Part shown: positions 42,021-49,702 of the stretch, in pieces
How the letters are laid out: each line of letters begins with the position of its first letter
How positions within the stretch are numbered: position 1 is the first letter of the stretch
Source: DATATV01 sp036268615
Lineage (GTDB): Bacteria > Actinomycetota > Actinomycetes > Mycobacteriales > Pseudonocardiaceae
Direction: 5' to 3'
Assembly: GCA_036268615.1 (NCBI GenBank)
Contig: DATATV010000076.1
Span: 6,765 to 70,764, forward strand
Length of the DNA: 64,000 nt
Translations under genes and position numbers: made by a program
The notes under the pieces: model-generated
Databases searched by the model: none
The model's input: the letters and a program-made list of their open reading frames with translations, nothing else
Told to the model about the DNA's origin: nothing

Positions 42021-43385
42021 TCACAGGTTCGCGTCACCTGCCGGGCGGAGCAGCGCCGGCTCGCTTCGCTCGTCGTCCGCCCACGCGGCCGGCAGGGCCG
42101 GACGGCCCTGGTGCGCCCGCCACGGACCATGGAACGCGAACACCGTCGGAACGAACACCACCAGGCACAACCCCGCGATGATCATCCACGCCCGCCAGCC
42201 CAGCGTCGCCACCACTGTCGGGATGACGAACAGCGTCACCACGGCGACGCCCTTGGCCAGCGCCGCGTACAGGCCCCACGCACTGCCCTGTAGTCGCGGG
42301 TCGATGTCCTCGGCATCCTCTGAGTAGTTGGCCATCCACGGGCCGTAGGCGACGGCGAGCGCACCGCCGAGCAACGCACCGGTGATCATCAGTTCCAGAT
42401 GGGAGACGTCCGGTCGCCCCATCAACAGGATCAGGTACCCGGTGATCACGACGGATACGACCGTGCCGGCGACGGACAGCGTCTTGCGCACCTGCAACCG
42501 GTCGGAGATGCGGCCGATCACGATGAGGACGATCAGGTCGAGCACCCAGAACGCGGACATCACGCCGGACGCGGTGGCCACCGACAGGTGGAAGCTGTCC
42601 GCGAGCATCGTCTGCCCGAACAGCGACAGTGTCACGTACAACACCAGCCACATCGAGATGCCGATGACGTGCGCCCAGATGTTGCCGTGCCGCAACAACT
42701 CGCGAGCGCGCGGCGGGGCGGACCCGACGACCGCCGCCCCGATGGCGTGCTGCTCGGTCTGCTGGATACGCGCCCGCAGCTCCGGCGCGAGGTCGGCGAT
42801 GTTGAACATGATCACCACCGAGATGACCAGCGAGAACACGCCCATGATGACGAACTGGGAGCGCCAGGCGTTGTCGAACAGCGGCAGCGTGACACTCGCG
42901 ATCGCGGCGGCCAGGAAGTTCGCCCCCACCGGACCCCACGTCCAGAAGCCGAAGGCCTGCGCCCGCCCGGTCCGCGGCGAGAAGTCCCGCACCAGCGGGG
43001 CCGTACCGGCCAGCGCCATTCCGTCCACAATGGATAAAAGAATGCGGACCAGCAGCAGGCCGGTGGCCGAGTGCACGAGCACCATCAGGAAGCAGCACAC
43101 CGCGGTGAACAGCGTCAGCGGCACCAGCAGCCGAACCCGGCCGACGTGGTCGGTCAGCCGGCCGCCGATCGCGGAGGCGAACACCCCGGCGAGCACACCG
43201 GCCGCGGAGACCAAGCCGTAGGTGGCCAGCGACATGTGCAGGTCGGTGAGCAGCAGTGGAACCACTGGAGCGATCTGGGCCTCGTAGGAGCCGATCAGAA
43301 CGGCCAACACCGCCATCGTCAGAATCCACATCCGGCGGGCCCCGACCGGATACTCCGTCAACTCGCGCACCTGGAACAGCCTCAT
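42021..43385 (-). CDS. MFS transporter, 12-TM
   Basis: A 454-residue permease with about 12 helices and a long central loop (ARIQQTEQHAIGAAVV). Family features include GRLTDHVGRVRLLVPLTL (motif A) and a second half with GRISDRLQVRKTLSVAG. The ATG at 43385 is preferred to an upstream GTG (43430) because conserved sequence starts soon after. Leu117 is a TTA codon (43035-43037). It is divergent from the PHP gene and may move the substrate or product of the monooxygenase downstream of it. Confidence 0.9.
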   Translation of the reverse strand: MRLFQVRELTEYPVGARRMWILTMAVLAVLIGSYEAQIAPVVPLLLTDLHMSLATYGLVSAAGVLAGVFASAIGGRLTDHVGRVRLLVPLTLFTAVCCFLMVLVHSATGLLLVRILLSIVDGMALAGTAPLVRDFSPRTGRAQAFGFWTWGPVGANFLAAAIASVTLPLFDNAWRSQFVIMGVFSLVISVVIMFNIADLAPELRARIQQTEQHAIGAAVVGSAPPRARELLRHGNIWAHVIGISMWLVLYVTLSLFGQTMLADSFHLSVATASGVMSAFWVLDLIVLIVIGRISDRLQVRKTLSVAGTVVSVVITGYLILLMGRPDVSHLELMITGALLGGALAVAYGPWMANYSEDAEDIDPRLQGSAWGLYAALAKGVAVVTLFVIPTVVATLGWRAWMIIAGLCLVVFVPTVFAFHGPWRAHQGRPALPAAWADDERSEPALLRPAGDANL

Positions 43386-43477
43386 GGACTCGACCCCTTT
43401 GTCGAGAGCGTCCTGCCGTGCCAGCGGCACGGGGCGGACGACGAGTGAAGCGAGCCTGTGCGGCTCCGATCCATAGA

Positions 43478-43501
43478 TCTAGAATTAGTCTCTAGAATTA
43501 G
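43478..43501. repeat. Tandem TCTAGAATTAG repeats in the divergent MFS/PHP promoter region
   Basis: TCTAGAATTAG occurs at 43478-43488 and again at 43491-43501, a perfect 11-bp direct repeat with period 13, in an AT-rich island about 95 bp upstream of the MFS start and 65 bp upstream of the PHP start. Each contains the palindrome TCTAGA. It looks like a regulator site for the divergent pair. Confidence 0.55.
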
Positions 43502-43564
43502 GTTTCATATGAGAGTCGCCCAAACCCGGCGGCTTGTCAATTGGCGGTTCGGAGGTACGCGTCG

Positions 43565-44284
43565 GTGGATCGCCTACCGGACAACAACTCGCCACACCCC
43601 GGTCCGGACCGGCCGGCCGCGCCGGACCCGGACCGGGCCGTTCGCCCGGGCTGGGTCCGGGTCGACTGCCACCTGCACACCCGGGAGTCCGGCGACGCGG
43701 TCACCACCCTCGACCAGTTGGCCGAACGGGTCGCGGTCAACCGGCTCGACGTGGTCTGCCTGACCGAGCACAACGAGATCGGCGGTACCGCCGCGCAACT
43801 CTCCCGCGCGATCGGCGCCCGGGTCGTGCTCGGGGAGGAGATCCGGACCCGGTCGGGCGAGTTGATCGGCCTGTTCCTGACCGAGCGGGTGCCCTACGTG
43901 CTGCCGGCCGCCGAGGTGGTCGAGTTGATCCGGGCGCAGGGCGGCATCGTCTGCGCGCCGCATCCCCACGACCCGTTGCGCGGCGGCGTCGGCGCGCGGC
44001 TGGCGACGATGTGCGCCACCGGCCTGATCGACGCGGTCGAGGTGTTCAACGCCAAGATCGTCGACCAGGAGCACAACCGGGCCGCTCTGGCCACCGCGCG
44101 GACGTACGGCCTGCCCGGCACGGTCGGCTCGGACGCGCACGACCCGGCCGGCGTCGGCGCGGCCTACCTCGAACTACCCGACTTCGACGGCCCGAAGTCC
44201 TTTGTAGACTCATTGTGGTCGGCGACCCACTGGGGCGAGTACCGTCCGCACGCACCCCGTTTCAGCGGACCGCGGGAGACCTGA
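43565..44284 (+). CDS. PHP-domain metal-dependent phosphoesterase
   Basis: A 239-residue PHP-family protein. Motifs: VDCHLHTRESGDAVTT (HxH), LTEHNEIGG (EHN), the Glu in LGEEIRT, PHPHDPLRGGV and GSDAHDPAGVG, together the trinuclear metal site residues. The family includes histidinol phosphatase and nucleoside 3',5'-bisphosphate phosphatases. A GGAGG precedes the GTG start at 43565; an earlier GTG/ATG start is possible. It probably forms an operon with the monooxygenase 25 bp downstream. Confidence 0.87.
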   Translation: MDRLPDNNSPHPGPDRPAAPDPDRAVRPGWVRVDCHLHTRESGDAVTTLDQLAERVAVNRLDVVCLTEHNEIGGTAAQLSRAIGARVVLGEEIRTRSGELIGLFLTERVPYVLPAAEVVELIRAQGGIVCAPHPHDPLRGGVGARLATMCATGLIDAVEVFNAKIVDQEHNRAALATARTYGLPGTVGSDAHDPAGVGAAYLELPDFDGPKSFVDSLWSATHWGEYRPHAPRFSGPRET

Positions 44285-44309
44285 TCGGCGTCCGAATGGA
44301 GGCACGCAC

Positions 44310-46217
44310 GTGACCGACACGACCAGCCCTGGCACGATCACGGCAACCGACGGGCAGCTCCGACAGGCGGTCGCCGAAGCCGAGCTACCCCCACTGCTCG
44401 CCGCCCTCGCCCACGCCACCGGCGACCGCACCCTGCTCCCCCAGCACCTACGCCCACCAACAGTCAACCGACTCGAACCGCAGGGCGGCTACTCGCCGGT
44501 ACAACAGGACGAGGCACGGTCCCTCGCCCTCGCCACCCTCATCGCGATCCGCGACGGCCGACTGCCGATCCGTTCGGCGCCGACGGCCGACGGAGTCCTC
44601 GACACGGTCGAGTTCCTCGTCGGCGCCGCCGCCGAACGCTACCTGCCGCTGCTCGCCGAGGAACTCACCGCACCGACCGACCCGGGCGCCCCGCGCTGGC
44701 ACAAGGACGACATCGCCCCCGACCGCCCGTTCCACGTCGTCATCGTCGGCGCGGGCATGTCCGGCCTGCTGGCCGGTCATCGGCTGGGCCAGGCCGGCGT
44801 GCCCTACACGATCATCGAGAAGAACGACGAGGTGGGCGGCACCTGGCTGGAGAACAACTATCCCGGCTGCCGGGTCGACGTGAGCAGCCACCTCTACAAC
44901 TACTCGTTCTGGCAGCAGGACCAGTGGCCGCAGCACTTCTCCGGCCGGGACGTGCTGCTCGACTACTTCCGCCGGTTCGCCGACGAGAACGGCATCCGCG
45001 AACACATCCGGTTCGGCACCGAGGTCAGCGCCATGGCCTTCGACGACGACCGTCACATGTGGACAGTCCGGCTACCCGGTAACGAGACCATCGAGGCGCA
45101 GGCCGTCATCAGCGCGGTCGGCCAGCTCAACCGGCCGCACTACCCGGCCATCGAGGGCCGGGACAGCTTCGCCGGGCCGAGTTTCCACTCGGCACGCTGG
45201 GCTGACGGCGTCGACCTGCGCGGCAAGCGGGTCGGCGTGATCGGCACCGGCGCGACCGCCTTCCAGTTCGTGCCCGAGATCGCCGACCGCGTCGGCAGCC
45301 TGGTCATCTTCCAGCGGACCGCGCCGTGGCTCGGACCGACGCCCAACTACCACGACCCGGTGGCCGAGGGCCTGCGGTGGCTGTTCGAACACGTGCCCGG
45401 TTACCCGCAGTGGTATCGGTTCTGGCTGTTCTGCAGTTCGGTCGAGGGCGGTCTGCCGGCCGTGCACGTCGACCCCGACTGGCCGGTGAGCGAGCGCTCG
45501 GTGTCCCCGGCCAACGACGAGCGGCGCGCCGGGCTGACCGCCTACCTTGAGCAGCAGTTCGCGGACCGCCCGGACCTGCTGCGGGCCGCGGTCCCCGACT
45601 ACCCGCCGGGCGCCAAACGCATGTTGCGCGACAACGGCGTCTGGGCCGCGGCGCTGAAACGGGACAATGTCACGGTGGTCACCGACCCGATCACGCGGAT
45701 CACCGAACACGGCGTGACGACCGCGGAGCAGGACCACGAGGTCGACGTACTCATCTACGCCACCGGATTCACCGCCTCGGACTTCCTCGTCCCGATGACG
45801 GTGACCGGCCGCGACGGTCTGGACCTGCACCAGCGCTGGCACGGCGACGCGCGCGCCTACCTCGGCATGACCGTGCCGGGATTCCCCAACTTCTTCTGCC
45901 TGTACGGGCCGAACACGAACATCGTCGTCAACGGCAGCATCATTTTCTTCTCCGAGTGCTCGACGCGCTACCTCCTCGACTGCGTCGGCACACTGTTGCG
46001 CGACGGGCACCGGATGTTGGACTGCCGGGCCGACGTGCACGACGAGTACAACCGGATGATCGACGCGGCGAACCGGCAGCGCGCGTGGGGCGTGTCGACC
46101 GTGCACACCTGGTACAAGAACGCACTCGGCCGGGTCTCGCAGAACTGGCCGTTCACGTTGATGGAGTACTGGGAGCGGACCACGGCGGTCAATCGCGAGG
46201 ACTACCACCTCGAATAG
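44310..46217 (+). CDS. Baeyer-Villiger-type flavin monooxygenase
   Basis: A 635-residue class B flavoprotein. Residues 1-140 form an N-terminal helical extension. The FAD Rossmann motif is VVIVGAGMSGLLAGHRL, the BVMO fingerprint is FAGPSFHSARWAD (FxGxxxHxxxW), and the NADPH Rossmann motif is VGVIGTGATAFQFVPEI. The ATGF motif appears as IYATGFTASDF. Such enzymes insert oxygen into ketones to give esters or lactones using NADPH and O2. The neighbouring PHP phosphoesterase and MFS pump may share its pathway; the substrate is unknown. Confidence 0.92.
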   Translation: MTDTTSPGTITATDGQLRQAVAEAELPPLLAALAHATGDRTLLPQHLRPPTVNRLEPQGGYSPVQQDEARSLALATLIAIRDGRLPIRSAPTADGVLDTVEFLVGAAAERYLPLLAEELTAPTDPGAPRWHKDDIAPDRPFHVVIVGAGMSGLLAGHRLGQAGVPYTIIEKNDEVGGTWLENNYPGCRVDVSSHLYNYSFWQQDQWPQHFSGRDVLLDYFRRFADENGIREHIRFGTEVSAMAFDDDRHMWTVRLPGNETIEAQAVISAVGQLNRPHYPAIEGRDSFAGPSFHSARWADGVDLRGKRVGVIGTGATAFQFVPEIADRVGSLVIFQRTAPWLGPTPNYHDPVAEGLRWLFEHVPGYPQWYRFWLFCSSVEGGLPAVHVDPDWPVSERSVSPANDERRAGLTAYLEQQFADRPDLLRAAVPDYPPGAKRMLRDNGVWAAALKRDNVTVVTDPITRITEHGVTTAEQDHEVDVLIYATGFTASDFLVPMTVTGRDGLDLHQRWHGDARAYLGMTVPGFPNFFCLYGPNTNIVVNGSIIFFSECSTRYLLDCVGTLLRDGHRMLDCRADVHDEYNRMIDAANRQRAWGVSTVHTWYKNALGRVSQNWPFTLMEYWERTTAVNREDYHLE

Positions 46218-46262
46218 GCGGTCGCGGCATCGGCGCGGAGACCGTGCGCCGCCGGCCGCGGC

Positions 46263-46382
46263 GCGCTGCCGATCCACGCGGATCTCGCGTCCCGGCGGAT
46301 CACCGTCAACGCGGTGGCGCCGGGCAGCACGGTCACCGGCCGGCTGGCACTGCTGTCGCCCGAGCGGCTCGCCGAACTCGGC
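46263..46382 (+). pseudogene. Remnant of a short-chain dehydrogenase gene
   Basis: In frame from 46263 the sequence reads ALPIHADLASRRITVNAVAP and then GSTVTGRLALLSPERLAELG, the conserved segment after the catalytic Lys of an SDR (ITVNAVAPG). There is no SDR N-terminus, and downstream the frame runs into unrelated sequence. It is therefore a fragment of a decayed gene, on the strand opposite the intact SDR at 46433-47170. It explains the otherwise empty 215-bp gap. Confidence 0.7.
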
Positions 46383-46432
46383 CGGCCACCTGGTGGATCG
46401 CACCGTCAACCCAACATCGACTCGTTCGCCGC

Positions 46433-47170
46433 TCAGCCCTGCGCCGTCGGCCGGACCACGATCTCGTTCACGTCAACGTCCGCCGGCTGCTCGATGGCGA
46501 AGACGATGGCGCGGGCGATCGCGGACGGGTCGATCGCGAACTTGTCCCGGGACACCGCGAGTTGGGCCTTCACCTCGGCGTTCGGCACCGTGTCCGTGAA
46601 GTCGGTCCGGGTGAAACCGGGCGACACGATCGTCACCCGCAGCCGGTCACCGGCTTCCTTCCGCAGGCCATCGGACAGCGCCCGAACCGCGACCTTCGTC
46701 GCCGAGTACACCGACTGGTTGGGCACGGTCAGATACGCGGCCGTCGACGCGGTGTTCACAAAATGACCGGTGCCCTGCTTGCGGAAAACCGGTAGTGCGG
46801 CGGCGATTCCGTAGAGCACGCCCTTGATGTTGACGTCGATCATCGCCTCCCAGTCCTCGACCCGCAGGTCGTCCAGCGCGGAGATCGGGCCGATGCCGGC
46901 GTTGTTGACCAGCACGTCGAGCCGACCGAAACTCGTGCAGGCGAGGTCGACAAGATCGGCGACATCCTTGCGCAGCCGGACATCCGTGCCGGCGACCACG
47001 GCTTCTCCGCCGAGGTCGCGAATGCGGGTCGCGAGGGTTTCCAGACGATCGGTACGGCGCGCGCCGAGCACGAGTTTCGTCCCGCGCTCGGCGAGCAGCA
47101 GGGCGGTGGCCTCGCCGATCCCACTGCTCGCGCCGGTGATCGCGACAACCTTGCTGTGCGGTGCGGACAT
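46433..47170 (-). CDS. Short-chain dehydrogenase/reductase
   Basis: A 245-residue classical SDR. Motifs: TGASSGIGEATAL (Rossmann), NNAGIGP, catalytic Ser in VNTASTAA and YSATK (Tyr/Lys), then IVSPGFTRTDF. The ATG at 47170 is preceded by AAAGGAA; a longer frame to 47227 overlaps the operator and is not preferred. It is divergent from a TetR regulator whose two operator-like palindromes lie between them, so TetR is the likely repressor. Substrate unknown. Confidence 0.93.
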   Translation of the reverse strand: MSAPHSKVVAITGASSGIGEATALLLAERGTKLVLGARRTDRLETLATRIRDLGGEAVVAGTDVRLRKDVADLVDLACTSFGRLDVLVNNAGIGPISALDDLRVEDWEAMIDVNIKGVLYGIAAALPVFRKQGTGHFVNTASTAAYLTVPNQSVYSATKVAVRALSDGLRKEAGDRLRVTIVSPGFTRTDFTDTVPNAEVKAQLAVSRDKFAIDPSAIARAIVFAIEQPADVDVNEIVVRPTAQG

Positions 47171-47228
47171 CAGCGGTTCCTTTCCGGAGGCACGACTGAC
47201 CGACGCCGATGCGGCGTTCACAGTCAAC

Positions 47229-47242
47229 CGGACACGTGTCCG
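47229..47242. promoter_or_regulatory. TetR-type operator 1
   Basis: CGGACACGTGTCCG is a perfect 14-bp palindrome in the SDR/tetR intergenic region. It shares its core with the second site 17 bp further right. The sites are appropriately placed to repress both divergent promoters. Confidence 0.72.
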
Positions 47243-47258
47243 TTACATCGCCCAGGCT

Positions 47259-47276
47259 ACCGGACATGTGTCCGGT
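47259..47276. promoter_or_regulatory. TetR-type operator 2
   Basis: ACCGGACATGTGTCCGGT is an 18-bp near-perfect palindrome (only the central two base pairs break symmetry), sharing the GGACA-N2-TGTCC core with operator 1. It ends 20 bp before the tetR start. Confidence 0.72.
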
Positions 47277-47296
47277 TGACAAACGGAGGCAGACGT

Positions 47297-48028
47297 GTGG
47301 CCGAACCGCAGCGGGCATCGATGCGCTCGGATGCCGAGCAGAACCGAGCGCGCATCCCGGACGTCGCGCGCACCGCGCTGTCCGCGGCGAGCGACGCGAC
47401 GGTGAACTCGATCGCGAAACACGCCGGCGTCGGGCAGGGCACGATGTACCGGCACTTCCCGACTCGCGAAGCGCTGCTGCTGGCCGTCTACCACGAGGAC
47501 GTGCGCGCGGTGATCGACACGGCCCCGACGCTGCTCGCCGCCCATCCACCCGTCACCGCGCTACGCCTGTGGTTCGACCGGCTCGCCTCCTACGGCCGGA
47601 TCAAGCACGGTGTCGCGCAGGCGGTCGAGGCCGCCACCCGCGCCGATCTGTCCAGCGAGTACTACGACCAGGTCATCGCCGCGATCACCCTGCTGCTCGA
47701 CGTGGGCAAACAGGCCGGCGAACTGCGACCGGACATCGACGCGGAGGAGGTTCTGCTGCTCGTCGGCTTCCGCTGGCGCATCGACAACACCGACTGGGAG
47801 CCGCGCAGCCGCCACCTGCTCACGCTTGTCATGGACAGCCTCCGCGCGGGACCCGCGATACCATGGCTGGAATCGCCCGCGACCGAGCTGATCTTCTTTT
47901 TCCGGAAATCCGCGGATCAGCTCGATGAAGGCGGAGATGTCAGCAATGGGGGCCTCGGCGTTGGTGAACGAACGGCCGGACAGCGGAGAGACGCGGCCCT
48001 GTCGCGTGTTCATCTCCTACGCGCATGA
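47297..48028 (+). CDS. TetR-family transcriptional repressor
   Basis: A 243-residue TetR protein. The HTH segment is SIAKHAGVGQGTMYRHFPTREALLLAVY; the ligand domain contains ALRLWFDRLASYGRIKHGV and DAEEVLLLVGFRW. GTG at 47297 follows GGAGGC. Typical members end near DSLRAGP (about residue 185), but this frame continues for about 55 more residues and runs 92 bp into the SEFIR gene, so the native C-terminus may have changed. It likely represses itself and the divergent SDR. Confidence 0.88.
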   Translation: MAEPQRASMRSDAEQNRARIPDVARTALSAASDATVNSIAKHAGVGQGTMYRHFPTREALLLAVYHEDVRAVIDTAPTLLAAHPPVTALRLWFDRLASYGRIKHGVAQAVEAATRADLSSEYYDQVIAAITLLLDVGKQAGELRPDIDAEEVLLLVGFRWRIDNTDWEPRSRHLLTLVMDSLRAGPAIPWLESPATELIFFFRKSADQLDEGGDVSNGGLGVGERTAGQRRDAALSRVHLLRA

Positions 48029-48671
48029 TTCCGAAGCCCACACCAACGCGGTCTGGCAACTGTACGAGTTGCTCCGGTCGTGCGGGATCGACGCCCAACT
48101 CGACCACATTGCCGCGCAGCGGCGGCAGGACTGGTCGCTGTGGATGGCCGACGAGATCAGCCGAGCCGACCACGTGCTGGTCGTCGCGTCGCTGACCTGT
48201 CGCGAGCGCGCGCAGGCGGAGAGCGGCCCGGACGTGGGTCGTGGCGTGCAGTGGGAGGCGCGGCTCATTCGGGACGCGTTCTACCGCGACCAGCGTGCCC
48301 TGGACCGGTTCCTGCCCGTCGTGCTGCCCGGCGAGACCGTCGAGGGCGTGCCCGACTTTCTCGCGCCGGCGATCACGACGGTCTACTACGTCCGCGAGTT
48401 CACCGTCGACGGCGCGGAACCCCTGGTCCGCCTGTTGACCGACAAACCCGCGCACGTCGAACCTCCGCTGGGGCAGCGACCCGTCCTGGGCATCCGCCGA
48501 CCACCGCTGCCGGGCGAAGCGCCCGCCCGGCCGGACCAACGGCTGCCCGGCGTCCACAACCAGATCACCGGAAACGTGACAGGACAGGTCATCCAGGCCC
48601 ACACGGTCGGTTCCATCTCCCTCGGCGGCGCGCCGCCCGACCCCGACGCGGCCACCGAAAAAGGTCACTGA
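47937..48671 (+). CDS. SEFIR/TIR-like domain protein with a conflict-system signature motif
   Basis: A 244-residue protein. Residues about 22-160 form a SEFIR domain (TIR superfamily): CRVFISYAHDSEAHTNAVWQ, GIDAQLDHIAAQRRQDWSLW, RADHVLVVASLTCRER and FLPVVLPGETVEGVPDFL. A Pro-rich linker follows, and near the C-terminus sits NQITGNVTGQVIQAHT followed by VGSISLGG, which resembles the N-x-xSG-x-V-x-G-x-VVQA-x-x-I-x-GG motif of actinobacterial immune/conflict proteins. A signalling or self-association role is inferred. ATG at 47937 is preferred for the AAGGCGGAG upstream; 47946 is an alternative. Confidence 0.85.
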   Translation: MSAMGASALVNERPDSGETRPCRVFISYAHDSEAHTNAVWQLYELLRSCGIDAQLDHIAAQRRQDWSLWMADEISRADHVLVVASLTCRERAQAESGPDVGRGVQWEARLIRDAFYRDQRALDRFLPVVLPGETVEGVPDFLAPAITTVYYVREFTVDGAEPLVRLLTDKPAHVEPPLGQRPVLGIRRPPLPGEAPARPDQRLPGVHNQITGNVTGQVIQAHTVGSISLGGAPPDPDAATEKGH

Positions 48672-48706
48672 GCACCATGATCGTTAACCGGCCCAGGATA
48701 AATGGG

Positions 48707-48736
48707 TTGGTGGGGCGAAGTTCGAGTTGATAGCGT
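48707..48736 (+). promoter_or_regulatory. Candidate promoter before the leader ORF and hydrolase
   Basis: TTGGTG (48707-48712) and TAGCGT (48731-48736) are separated by 18 bp, and fit the loose actinobacterial sigma-A pattern (TTGNNN/TANNNT). The distance to the short ORF at 48774 leaves a transcribed leader of about 30 nt. Confidence 0.4.
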
Positions 48737-48773
48737 CCCGGAGACCGTGAGAACGCGCGAGGAGGTGAGACCC

Positions 48774-48827
48774 ATGAACGCTGTACGCACGTGGGTGCTC
48801 CCCGTTCCGTCACGGCTGGGCGATTGA
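48774..48827 (+). CDS. 17-residue leader-like ORF
   Basis: The ORF encodes MNAVRTWVLPVPSRLGD and has a strong GAGGAGG ribosome site eight bases upstream. Its stop codon lies 1 nt before an in-frame GTG (48829) of the hydrolase frame and 55 nt before the preferred hydrolase start. It could be a regulatory leader peptide or a translational coupling device. Conservation alone could tell; the sequence by itself does not prove translation. Confidence 0.45.
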   Translation: MNAVRTWVLPVPSRLGD

Positions 48828-48882
48828 CGTGGTTGTCGCCGGGAGCGCTCGACAAAGCAGCTCTCCGGAAAGGCAACAACCT

Positions 48883-49656
48883 GTGCATTCCTTGCGTTTC
48901 ACCGGCGAGACATCGTCGAACGGTGTCGTCGAACGTGATTTTGTCCTGGGTGAGGTCACCGGCGTGCTCTGGTCCCCCGCAGCCGGCTCCGAGCACGCGC
49001 CCCTGGTGCTGATGGGTCACGGCGGCGGCCTGCACAAGAAGACGCCGGAACTCCTGACCCGCGCCCGCCACGGCGTGACCACCCACGGTTTCACCGTGGC
49101 CGCCATCGACGCGCCCGGACACGGCGATCGGCCGCGCTCGGCGGTGGACGAGCAGGCCCGCGCCGACCTCGGGCAGGCCATGGCGGCGGGCGAGACCGAG
49201 CGCGTCGAGGCGATCAGCGTCCGGTACGGCAATGCGTTGGCGCAACGTGCCGTGCCCGAATGGCAGGCAACCCTGGACGCCCTCCAACAACTGCCGGAGA
49301 TCGGCACTGAGACACCAGTCGGCTACGGCGGCGGCATCACGTTGGGCACCGGGATCGGGATACCGCTGACCGCCGTCGAACCCCGGATCACCGCCGCGAT
49401 CTTCGGCGGCGGGTTCGTCGTGCACGAGGCCCTGATCGAGGCGGCGAGGCAGATCACCGTGCCGGTCCAGTTCCTGCTCCCGTGGGACGACGAGCACGTC
49501 GACCGCCAGTCCGCCCTCGCGTTGTTCGACGCCTTCGGCTCGAAGGAGAAGACGTTGCACGCCAACCCGGGCGATCACCGCAGCATCCGCTGGTTCGGCG
49601 TCGACGACGGATTCCTGGCCCGCCGGCTCGGTCGGCTCGACCTGCCGGTGGCGTGA
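48883..49656 (+). CDS. Alpha/beta-hydrolase (dienelactone-hydrolase-like) with Thr at the nucleophile position
   Basis: A 257-residue alpha/beta-hydrolase. The oxyanion region is LVLMGHGGGLHKK; acid and base candidates are D202/D203 (LLPWDDEH) and H232 (NPGDHRS). At the nucleophile elbow, homologues as I know them have GLSMG, whereas here the aligned sequence is GITLG with Thr153. This would make it a weak or altered enzyme. GTG at 48883 is chosen (GGAAAGG upstream, conserved LRFTGETSSNGVVERDF); GTG at 48829 would add 18 residues. Confidence 0.82.
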   Translation: MHSLRFTGETSSNGVVERDFVLGEVTGVLWSPAAGSEHAPLVLMGHGGGLHKKTPELLTRARHGVTTHGFTVAAIDAPGHGDRPRSAVDEQARADLGQAMAAGETERVEAISVRYGNALAQRAVPEWQATLDALQQLPEIGTETPVGYGGGITLGTGIGIPLTAVEPRITAAIFGGGFVVHEALIEAARQITVPVQFLLPWDDEHVDRQSALALFDAFGSKEKTLHANPGDHRSIRWFGVDDGFLARRLGRLDLPVA

Positions 49657-49661
49657 CCTGA

Positions 49662-49702
49662 GCGGTATCGGCGTCCGACTCGGCCCCGGGCGCCGATACC
49701 GC
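49662..49702 (+). terminator. Terminator hairpin after the alpha/beta-hydrolase gene
   Basis: GCGGTATCGGCG (49662-49673) pairs perfectly with CGCCGATACCGC (49691-49702) around a 17-nt loop, beginning five bases after the stop codon. The remaining bases to 49877 hold no evident gene. Confidence 0.72.

Noticed and set aside
47276..47281. TTGACA as a -35 box for tetR
   Set aside because: It lies only 15 bp before the GTG start, leaving no room for a -10 and transcription start, and partly belongs to operator 2.
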